DNA from: Aphanomyces cochlioides | Taxonomy: Eukaryota; Oomycota; Saprolegniomycetes; Saprolegniales; Verrucalvaceae | Length of the DNA stretch: 64,000 nt | Reading direction: 5' to 3' | Assembly (NCBI GenBank): GCA_019828595.1 | Contig: JAHQRK010000010.1 | Location: forward strand, 1,364,001-1,428,000 | Shown here: positions 11,901 to 22,084 of the stretch, piece after piece | Numbering within the stretch: the stretch's first letter is position 1 | Layout of the letters: each line of letters starts with the position of its first letter | Position numbers and translations under genes: made by a program | Notes under the pieces: generated by a model | Told to the model about the DNA's origin: nothing | Database searches by the model: none | What the model saw: the letters and a program-made list of their open reading frames with translations, nothing else

Positions 11901-12053
11901 TTGTTCTCCAGACGCATGTTGTATCATACCCCCCCTGCCTGTCCACAGTTGATCATAGACGCAATGATGACTGAAGTTGATTGGCTAATTTTTGTAACGG
12001 AAAATGTACTTTCTACCATCTAAGCAATTTGATTGGCTAATTTCTACCATACC

Positions 12054-13785
12054 TCATTGTGATTCGCGGATACTGAATGGATGGGCTTCCGTATTGAACA
12101 CATACTTGTCCAGGGGCAGAAACGACGATGGACTCTGGAGCATGTAGTGGTACTTGAGCGTCTCGGCCAAGAAGAAACTCTCCATCTTGTCTTCGATGTA
12201 ATATGTCTTGAGATCGTCCACATGGTGCACCGTGCCATAGCCATATGTGATCTTGGCATACTTTTCAAGAGCTTCAAAAATCGTCCAGCCCCATTCGCGG
12301 AAAATTGGATCCTTCGTCACGCGATACATGTACATGAGACTTTCTACTGTTTCGGGGCGTAATTTGTACACTGCATTTTCAACTTGAAAGCCTGGGAATT
12401 GAATCAAGTCTGGTGACAAACCAGTCGGCTGACGTAAATAGAAGTTCACACATGTCTGCATAAGCTTCTTGGCAAGATTCAAATGTTGAATAACTTTGGA
12501 TGCATTTGCTTCACCAATCGTGCCAAGCGCAAGCATACCAGGCACAAAGCAGAGCAAATGGTCTTGTTGAGGTTTGCCCTAGACAACGTCTAAGCTTTCG
12601 ATTCGTTACTGGAAACTGAGTACCTTCATTTCGGGAATGTGCAACTCCTGAAGATAGTAGGCGTCATCAGACGGTGAATAAATTAGGAGATATTTTTCAA
12701 TGCCATCGACAGCGGCATCATAAGCGTCCCGAAGGAATTGATCCTCCTGACGCTTGCCGCTGTAAATCCAAACCTTGAGCAAGTACTCGTAGAACGAATC
12801 ACCCAATGCACCAATCGTGACAAAGGAATCCTGTTGGGAGAATCTGCCCCATTTCTGTGAATAATGCACGGGAAAGAGGCCAGTGCCATTGTATGATCCT
12901 TCTCGTCGAACAGCCTCATAAAACGCGTCGCCCTGTTGCACGAGTCAATAACCTTCAGGACTCATGGCATACCTTTTGTGCATACTCAGGATTGCCAGTG
13001 ATGTCGCTCAAGTAGCGCATTTCCAATTGTAAAGTCCCCACATCGGCTAGAAACGCCCTACATGGAGTTGATTTATCAAAGTGACTCATTAGGACGCACC
13101 GATTTCCCGTCCAGTGGTTCATAGCCTTGAACTTGGTGTACACGTTAAATTTGGTATAAAAGACTTCGTTGCCGTAGGCAGGAAGAAGTAGATCAGCTAG
13201 TTCAGTAGCCCTTGCTTTGAAAATGTTGTCTTGGGAGAGATCATATGCGCTGAGAAGACCACCAAGTTGGCGAATGATGATTTCAAACACGCTGATCACA
13301 TCGCCATTCTTGCCCAAGTGCGAAAAGTCCATTTCATGAGCAACCCAACTTCGTGCACGAAAAAATTCATCCTAATGTGTAAATGTTAAGCGCTTGAAGC
13401 AGTAAGTTCGTTGTCATACCTGCATGTTCATGATAAAGAGTGTGTCCAACGAATCGACAAGAGTAACAGCGAGACCTCCCCATACGTCGTGCTTTGGTTT
13501 TCCCGACAGAGGGCCAATTTCATCCGCTCCAAATGCGTATTTTTCATAGTTTGACCATGCGTGGTGCATCGCTTTACGAATCAAGTCACGTCGCTTGGCC
13601 AGGGTCGTATTGCCATCGTCTTGCATTGGGAACTTTGGTGGTTTTAGATTCTTGTGGAGGAAGGAGTGGTTAGTAAAGCTCTCAGACGATTCAAAGCGCG
13701 AAATCATATAGATTTGAATGCAGATCAAGATCGCCACGACTCCAAGCATGGGCGGGATCTTGCTGGTTGTCCTCCATGCCCTCAT
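12054..13785 (-). CDS. GH47 class I alpha-1,2-mannosidase, paralogue 2
   Basis: N-glycan mannose trimming in the secretory pathway. The exons on the minus strand are 13785-13420, 13371-13100, 13057-12973, 12932-12624 and 12578-12054, in total 519 codons in frame, with intron positions identical to those of paralogues 1 and 3. Domains: signal anchor PPMLGVVAILICIQIYM, then YAFGADEIGPLSG, LVDSLDTLFIMN, FVPGMLALG, RPETVESLMYMYR and FNTEAHP. The frame is open to an upstream Met at 13884, but that stretch holds the TATCCGGAT promoter motifs, so I prefer the Met at 13783-13785 next to the membrane anchor. Confidence 0.92.
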
Positions 13786-13814
13786 CTGCTTTCTGTGTGT
13801 GTGTGCTGGAAGGT

Positions 13815-13922
13815 ACATATCCGGATAATATTGCTTATCTGGAAGATCGGACAGTCCAACAATGTCCGGATAAGTACGGTTCATCCGGATGTGAAGGGTT
13901 GAACAATTGTTATCCGGATGAA
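13815..13922. promoter_or_regulatory. Cluster of ATCCGGAT motifs between mannosidase genes 2 and 3
   Basis: Four copies: ATCCGGATAA at 13819, a GTCCGGATAA variant at 13864, CATCCGGATG at 13882 and TATCCGGATG at 13911. They lie immediately upstream of the chosen start of GH47 paralogue 2 and just beyond the stop of paralogue 3. Confidence 0.5.
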
Positions 13923-13959
13923 AAACCTGTCTAATTGAATACCTTCATCATATAATAAG

Positions 13960-15785
13960 CTATGATACAATGCTGAAAGGATGCGCTTCGGTGTTGAAGA
14001 CATACTTGTCGAGCGGGAGAAACGAAGGCGATGCTTGGAGGAGGTAATGGTACTTGAGGGTTTCTGCCAAGAAGAAGCTCTCCATCTTGTCTTCGACAAA
14101 CTTTCGTTCCAAGCTGTCGACGTTGTGTACAGCGCCGTAGCCATATTGGGCTTTGGCATGTTGTTCCAGCGACTGAAAGATTTGCCAGCCCCATTCGCGG
14201 TACGTCGCGTCTTTCGTGACGCGAAACAAGTACATGAGACTCTCGACCGTTTCGGGACGCAATCGGTAGCGCGCATCCTTGACGTTGTAGCCTGGAAAAC
14301 GGACGATATCGGGAGCGAGACCAGTCGGTTGGCGGCGATAAAATTCGTAGCAAGTTCGCATGAGTTTCTTCGCAAGGTCCAAATGTTTGACGACACGAGC
14401 AGGATCTGTGTCACTGAGCGTTCCAAGAGCCAACATCCCAGGCACAAAGCAGAGCAAATGATCTTGCTGTGGATATCCCTGAAGAATCCACTATGAGTCT
14501 GAGAGCAGAAAGAGTAAGTCCAGACCTCCATTTCGGGAACCCTGAGCTCTTGGAGGTAGTACGCATCGTCAGGAGCAGAATATGTGAGCAAATGCTTTTC
14601 AATGCCATCGACAGCGGCATTGTACATGTCTCGCAGGAACGCATCTTGCTTCGTTTGGCCGCTGTAGAGCCATACTTTGAGAAGATATTCGTAGAAGGAA
14701 TCACCCAGTGCTCCGATCGTAATGATCGTATTGAATGTTGAGAAATGACCCGCCTGGGGTTCATAATGGACAGGAAAGAGTCCTGTGTTTTGGTACGAGC
14801 CTTCTCTCTTAAGAATCTCGTAGAATGCATCGCCCTGTGTCCTCTGAATTAGGTTCCATCAGATGGGATATCGTTACCTTTTCGGCGTAGGTGGAGTTTC
14901 CTGAAATATCCGACAAGTAGCGCAGTTCAAGCTGAAGTGTACCAATGTCTGCCAAGAGGCCGCTGTAATCAAACATCAGCTCAGTGGAGGGACGAGTAGG
15001 ACGTACCGAAATCCCGTCCAACCATTCATCGACTTCACCTTCGTTTGTACGTTGTACATTGTATAAAAGACACCGTCACCAAATGCAGGAAGCATGAGAT
15101 CGGCTAGTTCGATTGCGCGTTGCTTGAAAGCATCGTCTTGGGAGAGATCGAACGCGCTGAGGAGGCCACCGAGTTCGCGTATCGTGATTTCAAATATGCT
15201 GATATTGTCTCCATCTTTTGAAATGTGATCAAAATCAAGCCCGGATGCAATCCAATCCCGCGCGCGTTTGAATTCGTCCTACAACGGATGAGAACCAAAA
15301 TCTTGCCACTGTTCGTGTACCGCCAAATCCATAATGTACAACGTATCGATCGCATCGACAAGAGTGACGCCCAAATCTCCCCATACATCTTGCTTGCGCT
15401 GTCCTGAGACTGGACCGACTTCATCCGCACCAAATGCATGAGCTTCATATCCCGACCACGCGTGCTTCATCGCGTCTCGAATCGCTTGCATGCGGCTTTT
15501 CTGTGTCTCGTCGACGCCAATGTCAGGTTTCGGTTGGAAAGCGCCTTCCTTTCGATCCCTTGGCGCCGTTTGCCTGTCCATCTTGACTGGACTTTCTCGA
15601 GGTACCGGATCAACTGCGGCCCCACGCAGTTGTTGCTTGGACGTCGCGACTCCCGCAGCTTCGACCGGCCAATCATCCTTGGCAGCCATCGTAATATCAA
15701 GTTTGGTCACGATGTAGATCTGCGCGAGGACGAAGAGCGCGAAGCAAACGATGAAGAGCGGCATGCGGAGTCGGCTGGGCTGCAT
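13960..15785 (-). CDS. GH47 class I alpha-1,2-mannosidase, paralogue 3
   Basis: N-glycan mannose trimming. The exons on the minus strand are 15785-15321, 15278-15007, 14962-14878, 14834-14526 and 14478-13960, in total 550 codons in frame. It has a signal anchor (LFIVCFALFVLAQIYIV), a longer Ser/Pro/Lys stem than its paralogues, then HAFGADEVGPVSG, LVDAIDTLYIMD, FVPGMLALG, RPETVESLMYLFR and FNTEAHP. At exon 2 another frame is also open, but only the frame with MNGWTGFR splices correctly to GLLADIG, as in the paralogues. Codon usage is richer in GC than in paralogues 1 and 2. It stands in tandem with paralogue 2, 75-175 bp apart. Confidence 0.93.
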
Positions 15786-16516
15786 GGGTTCCGCGTGGTC
15801 TTTCTACGGTCACACTGTTGTCAATCAACGCACTGAACGGTCATCCGGATAAAGAACAAGAGAGACTTATCCGGACAGTTCAAGCAACTTCAACTTTGAT
15901 ACAGAGGATAACAAAACTAAGTCCTTTGGTCATGCCTAGAGACAACAAGAAGAACGCCACGACTGTCCGTGCTTTATGGCCTTGCTGTCTAGATTGAGTA
16001 GATAGCGGCGATCCTGAAGCGACGCATCGATTGGCTTGCTTTTTCGAGAAACAGCCGATAGCCAAGACGACAGATGACCCAAAATGCCAACATTTCGTAC
16101 AGTGTACTTACTTGCCCAACTTGACATGCCGAGAGGGAGAAGCGCGGCGCAAATGACTTGTGAGGAGCAAGATCTATGCATTTGATCGCTAAATGGAATA
16201 TTTTGGAGATTTAAAGCCCCAAGCATCAACACTGAGTGCTTCTGGGCTTCTTTGGTTGTATCGGAGCAACTAGCGACGAAAGGCAGCCAAGACGAATCCT
16301 AGATATCTAAGGGGAAGCTTTCCCAGCGACATTTGTCGACGAAGGCCAACTCCGCAGCTATTGTAGCATCGCAGCGGGATCTATTGTTCATTGCAGATTT
16401 TGCTGAAGATATCATGCCCCTCAGGATGGGTGTGTTTCAGTACAGCGAGTGGTTCAAGCACTTCTTCAGTCACAGCAACAACATTAACAAGTTAGAAACA
16501 CTTTGACAGCGTCATC
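15786..16516. other. Intergenic region with possible small minus-strand ORFs
   Basis: ATCCGGATAA (15843) and TTATCCGGAC (15868) lie 57-90 bp upstream of GH47 paralogue 3. Two overlapping minus-strand ORFs (15936-16232 and 15880-16065) could be exons of a small membrane protein, since one ends in VVAFFLLSLGMTKGLSFVIL, but I cannot confirm a gene. Nothing is recognised at 16240-16516. Confidence 0.3.
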
Positions 16517-17874
16517 TTACAACGTGGCGTCGCAGAAGCAGTCCGATCCGCCGCTGCAAGCTCCACTTCCAATGGGATTCACAGACAGCACGCAGACGCC
16601 ATTTTGGATCGAGCCTGCGATGGAATATCGCTTGCGGCCATCAGGAGCGGGAGATGGATTGCCTGCTGGCCATGGACAGTCGTTCCACTTGACTCCGCAT
16701 GTCTTGTCCAAGCTAAAGTTGTAGCAGTAATTGTCGGCAGACTTGTTGTCCCATGCACACGTTCCAGCGTATGCGCATTTGGCGAAGACGTTCTCCTGGA
16801 CGCCAAGCGTGTAGCTGCCGCCGAAAGGACCCAAAGTCATGGCCTGACTAGTCGTGAGATCGCCGCGGCCTCCGTCCGCCGTGAAGTACGTCGCTGTCTT
16901 GTTAGTGTAAATGCACGACTTGGGCAAGTTGTTGACGATCTTGATGGAGCCGCCCCATAAACCAAAGCCATTGTCGTTGTCTGCTTTCGACGCCGTGGTT
17001 GTTGGCGCTTGGGTGGCTGGTGGTTGAGTCGTTGGCGCGGCTGTGACTGGCGCTTGAGTCGTCATGGGCGCTGTCGTTGTCGGAGGAGGCGATGGCGTTT
17101 GTGTGACTGGTGGCGGTTGTGTAGTTGGTGCTTTAGTAGTTGGAGCTTGAGTGGGTGGCGCTGTCGTCGTTGGCACTGGCGTCGTCGGTGCTTCAGTTGT
17201 TGGTGGGCGAGTGGTCGGGGCAATTGTCGTGGGAGTTTCAGTCGGTTCAGACGTCGTTGGCTGTGGCGTCTCGGTGGGAGCTGCTGTCGTGGTTGCTTCT
17301 ATCGCAACAGTTGTAGTCGGAGCGACCGTCACTTCCTCGATCGTCACTCCAAGGACGTCGTTGCCCGTAGTGGAGTTGGTCGCGTTGCCAGCTAGCGAGA
17401 AATTACCAGGGGCAGCAGTCGTTGCGTTCGCATCAAGACCAACAACTAGAGAGCCAAGTGAGCTCCTCCTGGCCAGAAAAGTCCATCACGTACTGCTTTC
17501 AGTGCTTGCGCCGCCTGTCGACGTCACGGATGTCTCGCTGCCGGCAGTCGAAGGCGATGGCGATGGAGTCAGCGAGAGAGAACTCGATGGGTCCTACGTC
17601 ATCTTTCAGCACATTTTATACTCAACTCAGAGCTTACCTGGCTAGAGTTCGTGCTCGAGTGGCTCACGCCCGTCTTCGTGCCGAGCACAACGCCAACACA
17701 AGCGACGATAGCGAGACCGACGCCGACCACAAGGACTAATCGGCGGTGGCGCTGGACACTGCGTTGGAGAAAAGGGAGTTCATCGTCTTTTTCTTCCAGC
17801 ACTGGCGTCTCGAAGGCAAACGTGCCAGCTTCATGATGGTGTGCTTCGTCGTCGGTGCGTTGAAAGAATCCCAT
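16517..17874 (-). CDS. Thr/Pro-rich type II membrane protein with Cys-rich C-terminal domain
   Basis: The exons on the minus strand are 17874-17638, 17593-17494 and 17445-16517, in total 422 codons in frame. Order of parts: cytoplasmic tail with His and acidic residues, transmembrane anchor LVLVVGVGLAIVACVGVVLG (about residues 46-66), a Ser/Thr-rich stem with possible N-glycosylation sites (NATNST), a mucin-like run of Thr/Pro repeats (about 140-260), then a globular domain of about 140 residues with about ten Cys that ends GGSDCFCDATL. This suggests a heavily O-glycosylated surface or cell-wall protein displaying a disulphide-bonded domain. I do not recognise the C-terminal family. A broken relative lies at 19080-19743. 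The frame is open to an upstream Met at 18006. Confidence 0.75.
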
Positions 17875-19079
17875 GAGAGAGAAGGATAGACGCACGTTGG
17901 GCGAATTCAAGAATGAATCAAAGACATGCGATGGAGAGTTAGTCGCGGGAAGCACAAGCTGCAGCGCGTTCACGGAGCCAATCGATCGACCGAGATCTCT
18001 CGTCAAGATCTCGTCACCAATCGTGCCGACCGCCTGATTCTAGCGTGACATTACCGACGACTGTATGTCCAACATGCAGTGTGACACTGATCGATCGTCA
18101 CCATTGAGGCTTTCCAGCACTGACCGGTCGTCTCCATTGGGTTAAATGCAGTCCATGGCGGCTAGGAAAGACATCTCTCTATAGCTAGCTGGTGCTCCAG
18201 TGAGCCAAGCGTGGCTTGGGATGCTCCAAGGGCGACGGGAAGCGACTGGGTCTACCTCGTGGCATGTAACGTTACACATGTCGCCTTCACGAACGCAAAT
18301 CATCACATCAGTCGCATCTTGGGGTCTTTTCATCATGTGGCTCGTTGTGGCTCGTTGAGACTCGCCAGGAATCCACTACCAGCGTCGACTAGAACGTTCA
18401 AAGTTGTGCAATGGAGAGCGCTTAGACTGACCATGGCCAATGCGAGAGAAAGCTCACGGGGGGCTTGGAAACAAGTCGACGGACACTGACAGCAACCTGT
18501 GAGATAGTCATCGACCAGATGCATCAAAGCTTGATGTGTGTAGTTTGTCAGAGTAAACAACGTGTCGCAAAACTGGATGCGCGCTTCCCCCTCGACCATC
18601 CTCTCCAACTTCAGCACTCGTGTCGTGTCCTCTATCAGTGCAAACCAACTCTGCGTTCAGCTGCAGGCGCTTCCGATCACGTTGAAAGAGTGAAAGCAGC
18701 ATGAATAGTACACTCTTGAAGGCACGTTAGGCTTGGCGGAGCGGCACCTTGCGTTCGTTCGCGGAACCCATCGAGAGCGGGAGCACTTTAGCCATATCAC
18801 CCCCTGTGAGACGAAGACAGTCACTGGTATTAATACCGAGAGGATAAACCAGGCTCTCAAGTAGTGGAGGAACTATTAAGCTGAACAAGCTTTCAAGGTC
18901 GCTGGGATTCCGACTGTCAGTACTGTAGTCGTTGAGGATCCGCAGTGAAGTGCTCAGAGTGTACAGTAGTCATGAAAAGTCTCAGTTTGCGAACACTGTC
19001 TGTCTCAATGTCAGCTTGCAACTCTGTGATCAATTGCGTGAATGAATCGTGGAGAGGTTTAGCACTGGTGTTGCTGCAG
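17875..19079. other. Unresolved region, possible secreted-protein gene on minus strand
   Basis: On the minus strand, 18657-18860 opens with a hydrophobic leader (MRAWFILSVLIPVTVFVSQG) and 18333-18617 has a Cys-containing open stretch (FCDTLFTLTNYTHQALMHLV). They could be exons of one small secreted protein, but I found no unique splice and no family match. Nothing is recognised at 18870-19079. Confidence 0.25.
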
Positions 19080-19743
19080 CCCATGGGACGTAAGCAGCGG
19101 GGGAGCTGGGGACGGAGGCTTCGTCGTTGGTGGCTCAGTGTGTGGTGGACTCGTCGGGGCTGACGTTGCAGGCGGCAGAGTTGGAGGAGGTTGAGTTGGA
19201 GGTGGTTGGGTTTGAGTGGTTACGTCGTTGGCGGCAGAGTAGTTACGGGGATGGTTGTAGGTGCCAGTGTAAGCTCTTCCTTGACTATACGTGTCGTAGG
19301 TGGTGGGGTTTCAGTGACAGGTTGGACTGCTGTTGTTTCTGGAGTTTCTAGAGCTGTCGTCGTAGTGGGGGGAACGGTGGTTACGTTGGCTGTGATGTCC
19401 CTGAGGGCATCGCTTGTCGAGTTGGTCGAGTTTGATTGTGGCAACGCATCTACAGCTGATAGAACTGAGCGTAGCCCACGAGATGGTTGACGGCGTCCTG
19501 CTTTCACTGTCTTGAAATCCTCCCAAGCTCGACGAGGACACGGAAGTTTCGCTTGGCGTCTACAACAATCAGTGAGCACGAAATTCTCCCCCGTAGGGAA
19601 TGAGTACCTCGTCCGATTGGAGTTTTCTTGAGGGATGCGACGCCGAGGTAGTTCCAAGGACAACGCCAATACATCCTACAAAGGCGTTGCTGGTGTCTTG
19701 AGCTCCTTTAGAAGGCACGATGCGGTCTCGCCAATCGGCCATG
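19080..19743 (-). pseudogene. Degenerate copy of the Thr/Pro-rich membrane protein
   Basis: Starting at 19743 the minus strand reads a shortened first exon containing FVGCIGVVLGT, matching the anchor end VACVGVVLGT of the intact gene, with a GT donor in the same place. The third-exon equivalent has SNSTNST and PTTTTALETPETT repeats, but the frame shifts near 19220 and continues as PPPTQPPPTLPPATSAPTSP to about 19080. Most of the transmembrane helix and the whole Cys-rich C-terminal domain are missing. It is in tandem with the intact gene and is probably a dead duplicate. Confidence 0.6.
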
Positions 19744-20419
19744 GTAGGGCTTGCGGGGAAAAGAGATTTATGAAAAATGTATCGTGGCTAGCTCAAGCTC
19801 CTCCTGAGACATGCAATCCCCATGACGCACAATCACACCACCAAGCATTGCCATATGCCAGCCAATGATACAGTCATGAAGTTCGTACGTGTGGCCCACA
19901 GCACGCAGTCTCTGTCCTCCCTTTGATCCGTCCTTCCACTGGAATTGAGTTTTTTTCCATGGTAAACGCAGTCCGAAGACAACGGGTGGTTCTCGTGCGA
20001 GCCATGGCACTGGCTTTGCTTGCTTGGTTCGATCCGCATGAGCGAAAGCATCAGCGCGATCGATTTGTGTTTCCAAACTTTGTCACTTGGGTAACTTCAT
20101 CTCGCTCAGGTTGCCATGCGGCTTACAAAGCAAAGATCGAGATTGAAAATGTTCCCAGAGGAGAACGTTCAACTGCGTCCTTGACACCGCTAGCCGATCA
20201 GCCCGTTGGCTAAGACGAGTGATTCATGACGAGGTGATTCAAAGACAGTTCTGGACGATTGTAGGAAAACGCAGCCTCTATCTCGTTGCGGCGAATGAAC
20301 GCCACTAAAAGTATTTGGACGAGCATACTGGACCGCCGCCAGCGCGAAAAAATGCCATGCCAGTTCGACGGACTCGCTTGTCTTGATGTCTCTATCGACC
20401 GCGTCAACTAAGGTCTTCC
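19744..20419. other. Unresolved region
   Basis: Overlapping frames on both strands (19768-20076 and 19833-20051 minus; 19923-20213 plus) show no recognisable motif. One minus frame reads ELHDCIIGWHMAMLGGVIV and may be a remnant exon. No gene is called. Confidence 0.25.
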
Positions 20420-20775
20420 ACAGGTCAATTTCGGGTCAGGTCACATATTAGGTCACATGACAATATTGAAGATATCTCCACCACCAGGAAGAGTTAGAGC
20501 GCCATAATTTGTCATTCCCTAGCAGGCCTCATCAGGGTGGCGGCACGGCCTTGCGGCCTACCTGCCGCCTTGCCCGATGAGAGAAAATGTAAAGAAACCT
20601 CTTTTTGGTGCACGTTGGGGGCGGATGTCTGACGTCGTCCGCGCAGTTTAAGGCTTTGCCATTGCAGTTTGAATGAGAAAAACCTAAAATCTGATCAGAA
20701 AGTCGAATAAAACCAGTAAAAACCTAGAAAGAACCTGTGACCTGCACCCGTGACCCTGACCCAAAATTGACCTGT
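20420..20775. mobile_element. TIR element of about 356 bp with GGTCA-rich ends
   Basis: The left end ACAGGTCAATTTCGGGTCAG (20420) is mirrored by the right end, which reverse-complemented reads ACAGGTCAATTTTGGGTCAG (from 20775). Inverted similarity, with further GGTCAC blocks, runs on for about 45 bp. Neither a transposase nor a clear target duplication is visible. It contains the dispersed hairpin repeat listed separately. Confidence 0.5.
20527..20660 (+). repeat. Dispersed hairpin-containing repeat, copy a
   Basis: The stretch beginning CCTCATCAGGGTGGCGGCAC and running through CCCGATGAG to GGTGCACGTT is similar to the reverse complement of about 29295-29405. An imperfect stem pairs CATCAGGGTGGCGGCA with TGCCGCCTTGCCCGATG around an inner GGCC/GGCC pair. 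Confidence 0.55.
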
Positions 20776-22084
20776 AAAGGATTCTTCCCAAGGATTCATG
20801 ACCACAGAGGTGTCGCTTCCTCCAGATGGCATGAAGAAATTTTTGTTGAGACTTCGCCATCCACTCCTTCTGCGTGGCTTTGAATTGCATTGGGCTTCGA
20901 CCGTCTCAACCTTGCATGTCCCGCGAGCTTGCAAGCGAAACCCGCGTCTTCATATTGTGTCTCGACTTGCAACCCTCGCAAATTTAGTTGAGCATGCAAA
21001 CTTGTCACTATCAATGGCCAACGAGCTGTAGTCATCAATGAGAATGCGAGTGGAGAGCTCTTGCGTTCATCCATGCGGTTGCTTGAACAATATCGTGTCG
21101 ATGCTCGCATTGGAACCCTTCGAGAGCCACAGATTGAAGAGCACGGATGGGAACACCGACATATTGAATACTCGATCGAAGAAGACAGTTTGGGAACCAA
21201 TGTTTCACCGCAGAGGTTGGAGATCGACGGCTACCCCTGGGCAAGAGCATCAGGTTAGAGGTGGCCAGGAGGCGTCGAGTATTCACACGCTAAAATGGCA
21301 TTGCGATCAGTTAAACGCGCTCTGCACTCCTCCAACAAGCTGACTGCGATCAAGCTTATGAGGCTTATCGCTGCTGCCTCGACGAGATACACGTCCATAC
21401 GGAAGAGCGAAGTCGTGACCTCCATCGCTCATGCAGGTATTCCCGATGACTAGGAGGATGAACCCCAACGTCAAGGAATGCAAACTGTAGCGCCAGGAAC
21501 AGACTAGATGTAGACGTGTTCACTGGCTGTGTGGAATACAGGTGGGATTCTCGAAGGCCAGTAACTCCATCGATTGATGGTTCGATGTCAATTTTGAGGT
21601 CGGAAGAGCACAAAACCAGATTTGTGGTCATAAAGCATCGATTAGCTGAATGTAGTGACTATTGTGGATCACACAATACATTAGAGCTGTCAATATGGTT
21701 GTTATCCCCTCGACAACACTTGACGGAAAGGGTATCTGGCAGTGATCCTTCTCACACCCGCAGTTAGCCCCTAGCGTCAAGGCCACATCCTCATTTAGAG
21801 CAGTCAGAGAAGGCCCATGGCAGTCAGTTCACATGTTGTCAAGGTGAAGCCCCCCCTGTCGGCAAGCTCCACAATATTTTTTGAGGTTGGTGTCATGAAG
21901 TCACCCGTATGAAGTTAACTTTGCTGTTTGTGAGCAACCTTCTTGTCATCAGTTTGAGCAGTAGTTATATGCTAGCTAGTGAATATCCTTCAGTTTGAGG
22001 CCAAAAGATTCCAATCCTCATATGTAATTGCGAAGATAGAGATTAAACTTCAACAAAACTACAGGCAGAATCGCGATAGATCGA
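20776..22084. other. Decayed duplicated flank of the GTPase/vWA family
   Basis: Positions 20800-21000 and 21700-21890 resemble 28310-28480 and 28485-28625, so the same flanking DNA occurs at both ends of copy 1. A plus-strand open stretch at 20990-21258 (for example VDARIGTLREPQIEEHGWEH) and one at 20798-21031 may be old exons. No family is recognised. Confidence 0.4.

Noticed and set aside
17009..17645. Plus-strand Trp/Arg-rich and Val/Gly-rich ORFs
   Set aside because: Antisense of the Thr/Pro repeat stalk; low-complexity repeats keep all frames open.
20527..20660. Possible tRNA-derived SINE
   Set aside because: I could not find convincing A-box and B-box promoter sequences or a poly-A/short-repeat tail, so it is listed only as a dispersed hairpin repeat.
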